Part shown: positions 22,032-22,311 of the stretch, piece by piece | Position numbering within the stretch: position 1 is the stretch's first letter | Layout: each line of letters opens with the position of its first letter | Assembly (NCBI GenBank): GCA_910580075.1 | Contig: CAJTVR010000080.1 | Location: 1 to 22,311 of the forward strand | Length of the DNA stretch: 22,311 nucleotides | Reading direction: 5' to 3' | Source of the DNA: an uncultured Eubacterium sp. | GTDB lineage: Bacteria; Bacillota; Clostridia; Lachnospirales; Lachnospiraceae | Program-made: the position numbers and the translations under genes | Notes under the pieces: generated by a model | Database searches by the model: none | The model's input: only the letters and a program-made list of their open reading frames with translations | Told to the model about the DNA's origin: nothing

Positions 22032-22255
22032 GCTGGCACTGAGTGAATTTTATGTATCTGGCTGCTTTCCGGCTGCCTGTGACAAAGTAAACGTCCTGCT
22101 CTGCCTGGCTGTGGCAGGATAAACATCATGCTGGCAGACCGTATTACAAAGCCTGCTGACGGCTGGCTGCGGAAGAATAAAAGCCTGCCTTCCGTGTTTC
22201 GGAATACATCTGGAAAACGGCATCCAGGCAGATAGTAAATTCATCCGCTGCCAGC
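22032..22255. repeat. 224-nt imperfect inverted-repeat element between two repeat fragments
   Basis: GCTGGCA (22032-22038) pairs with TGCCAGC (22249-22255), GAATTT (22045-22050) with AAATTC (22237-22242), and TATCTG (22055-22060) with CAGATA (22229-22234). The internal loops are 6/6 and 4/2 bases. The interior (about 22061-22228) also folds, for example CTGCC/GGCAG near 22105-22121. No convincing ORF is present. It looks like a second miniature element or a structured RNA. No target-site duplication is evident. Confidence 0.45.
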
Positions 22256-22311
22256 CGGGCGGAGAAACTTTTTCCTTTTTCTGTGACTCCGGAAAACAGT
22301 TAGAAATTCTT
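22250..22311 (+). repeat. Left half of a long-hairpin repeat (R6), cut by the window edge
   Basis: It begins GCCAGCCGG like R2 at 2109, and 27 bases at 22267-22293 are identical to 2133-2159, including the arm core and the CTCCGG loop motif. It ends in TTAGAAATTCTT, comparable to TTAGAAGTTCTT near 9820. The right arm should lie just beyond the window. Apart from the operators, the repeats and the inverted-repeat element, the 21769-22311 stretch holds no gene. Confidence 0.65.

Noticed and set aside
21916..22122. 68-residue plus-strand frame at the right end
   Set aside because: It passes through an operator, a repeat fragment and the inverted-repeat element, and no ribosome binding site precedes it.

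Overview
The window looks like a chromosomal segment of a spore-forming, anaerobic Gram-positive bacterium of the Clostridia, most likely Lachnospiraceae. The reasons are the gene families present (spoVAA/spoVAB, a DUF624/YesL protein beside a LacI regulator, a free-standing AICAR formyltransferase, an M13 peptidase with BIG2-like repeats), the strong AGGAGG-type ribosome binding sites, the TTGACA/TATAAT promoters and a moderate GC content. The family-level assignment is inference. No tRNA, rRNA, CRISPR array, transposase or prophage gene was seen.

Layout. Positions 1-67 hold the first codons of a sigma-70-like factor running off the left edge. A 637-base non-coding stretch follows, with a consensus promoter, a five-codon leader ORF and alternative hairpins in front of hflX (705-2063). 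A 37-bp-stem hairpin repeat separates hflX from a GNAT acetyltransferase. On the minus strand come an AAA/ABC-like ATPase translationally coupled to a YbaK-type deacylase, a large secreted M13 metallopeptidase and a small unknown protein. Then there is a sporulation block: a membrane-anchored LEA-like protein, spoVAA and spoVAB, with a good match to a forespore (sigma-F/sigma-G) promoter upstream. Next are coaBC with a double-domain bacteriohemerythrin, a secreted protein of unknown function, a zinc-ribbon/DUF1801 protein and a stand-alone AICAR transformylase (both on the plus strand), and a two-component system preceded by what looks like the stump of an ABC permease. Last come a DUF624 membrane protein, a LacI-family regulator and an SsuABC-type ABC importer.

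How the parts work together. The ssuA-ssuB-ssuC-like genes and the downstream LacI gene read in one direction. Two near-identical LacI-type operators (GAAAACGTTTTC and an 11/12 match), 108 bp apart, lie upstream of ssuA, so the regulator probably controls its own operon. The LEA-like/spoVA block is plausibly one forespore regulon. The hemerythrin and coaBC genes are 14 bases apart and share a promoter.

The most unusual signal is a family of long-hairpin, MITE-like repeats. One copy is complete (2109-2227), one is a right half (9823-9890), one is a left half running off the right edge (22250-22311), and there are end fragments at 273-290, 15225-15243 and 22003-22030. Between the last fragment and the right-edge half copy lies a second, 224-nt imperfect inverted-repeat element. 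No protein-coding defence or mobile system was found. The candidates for something undescribed are the repeat family, the hflX leader and the forespore LEA/spoVA unit.
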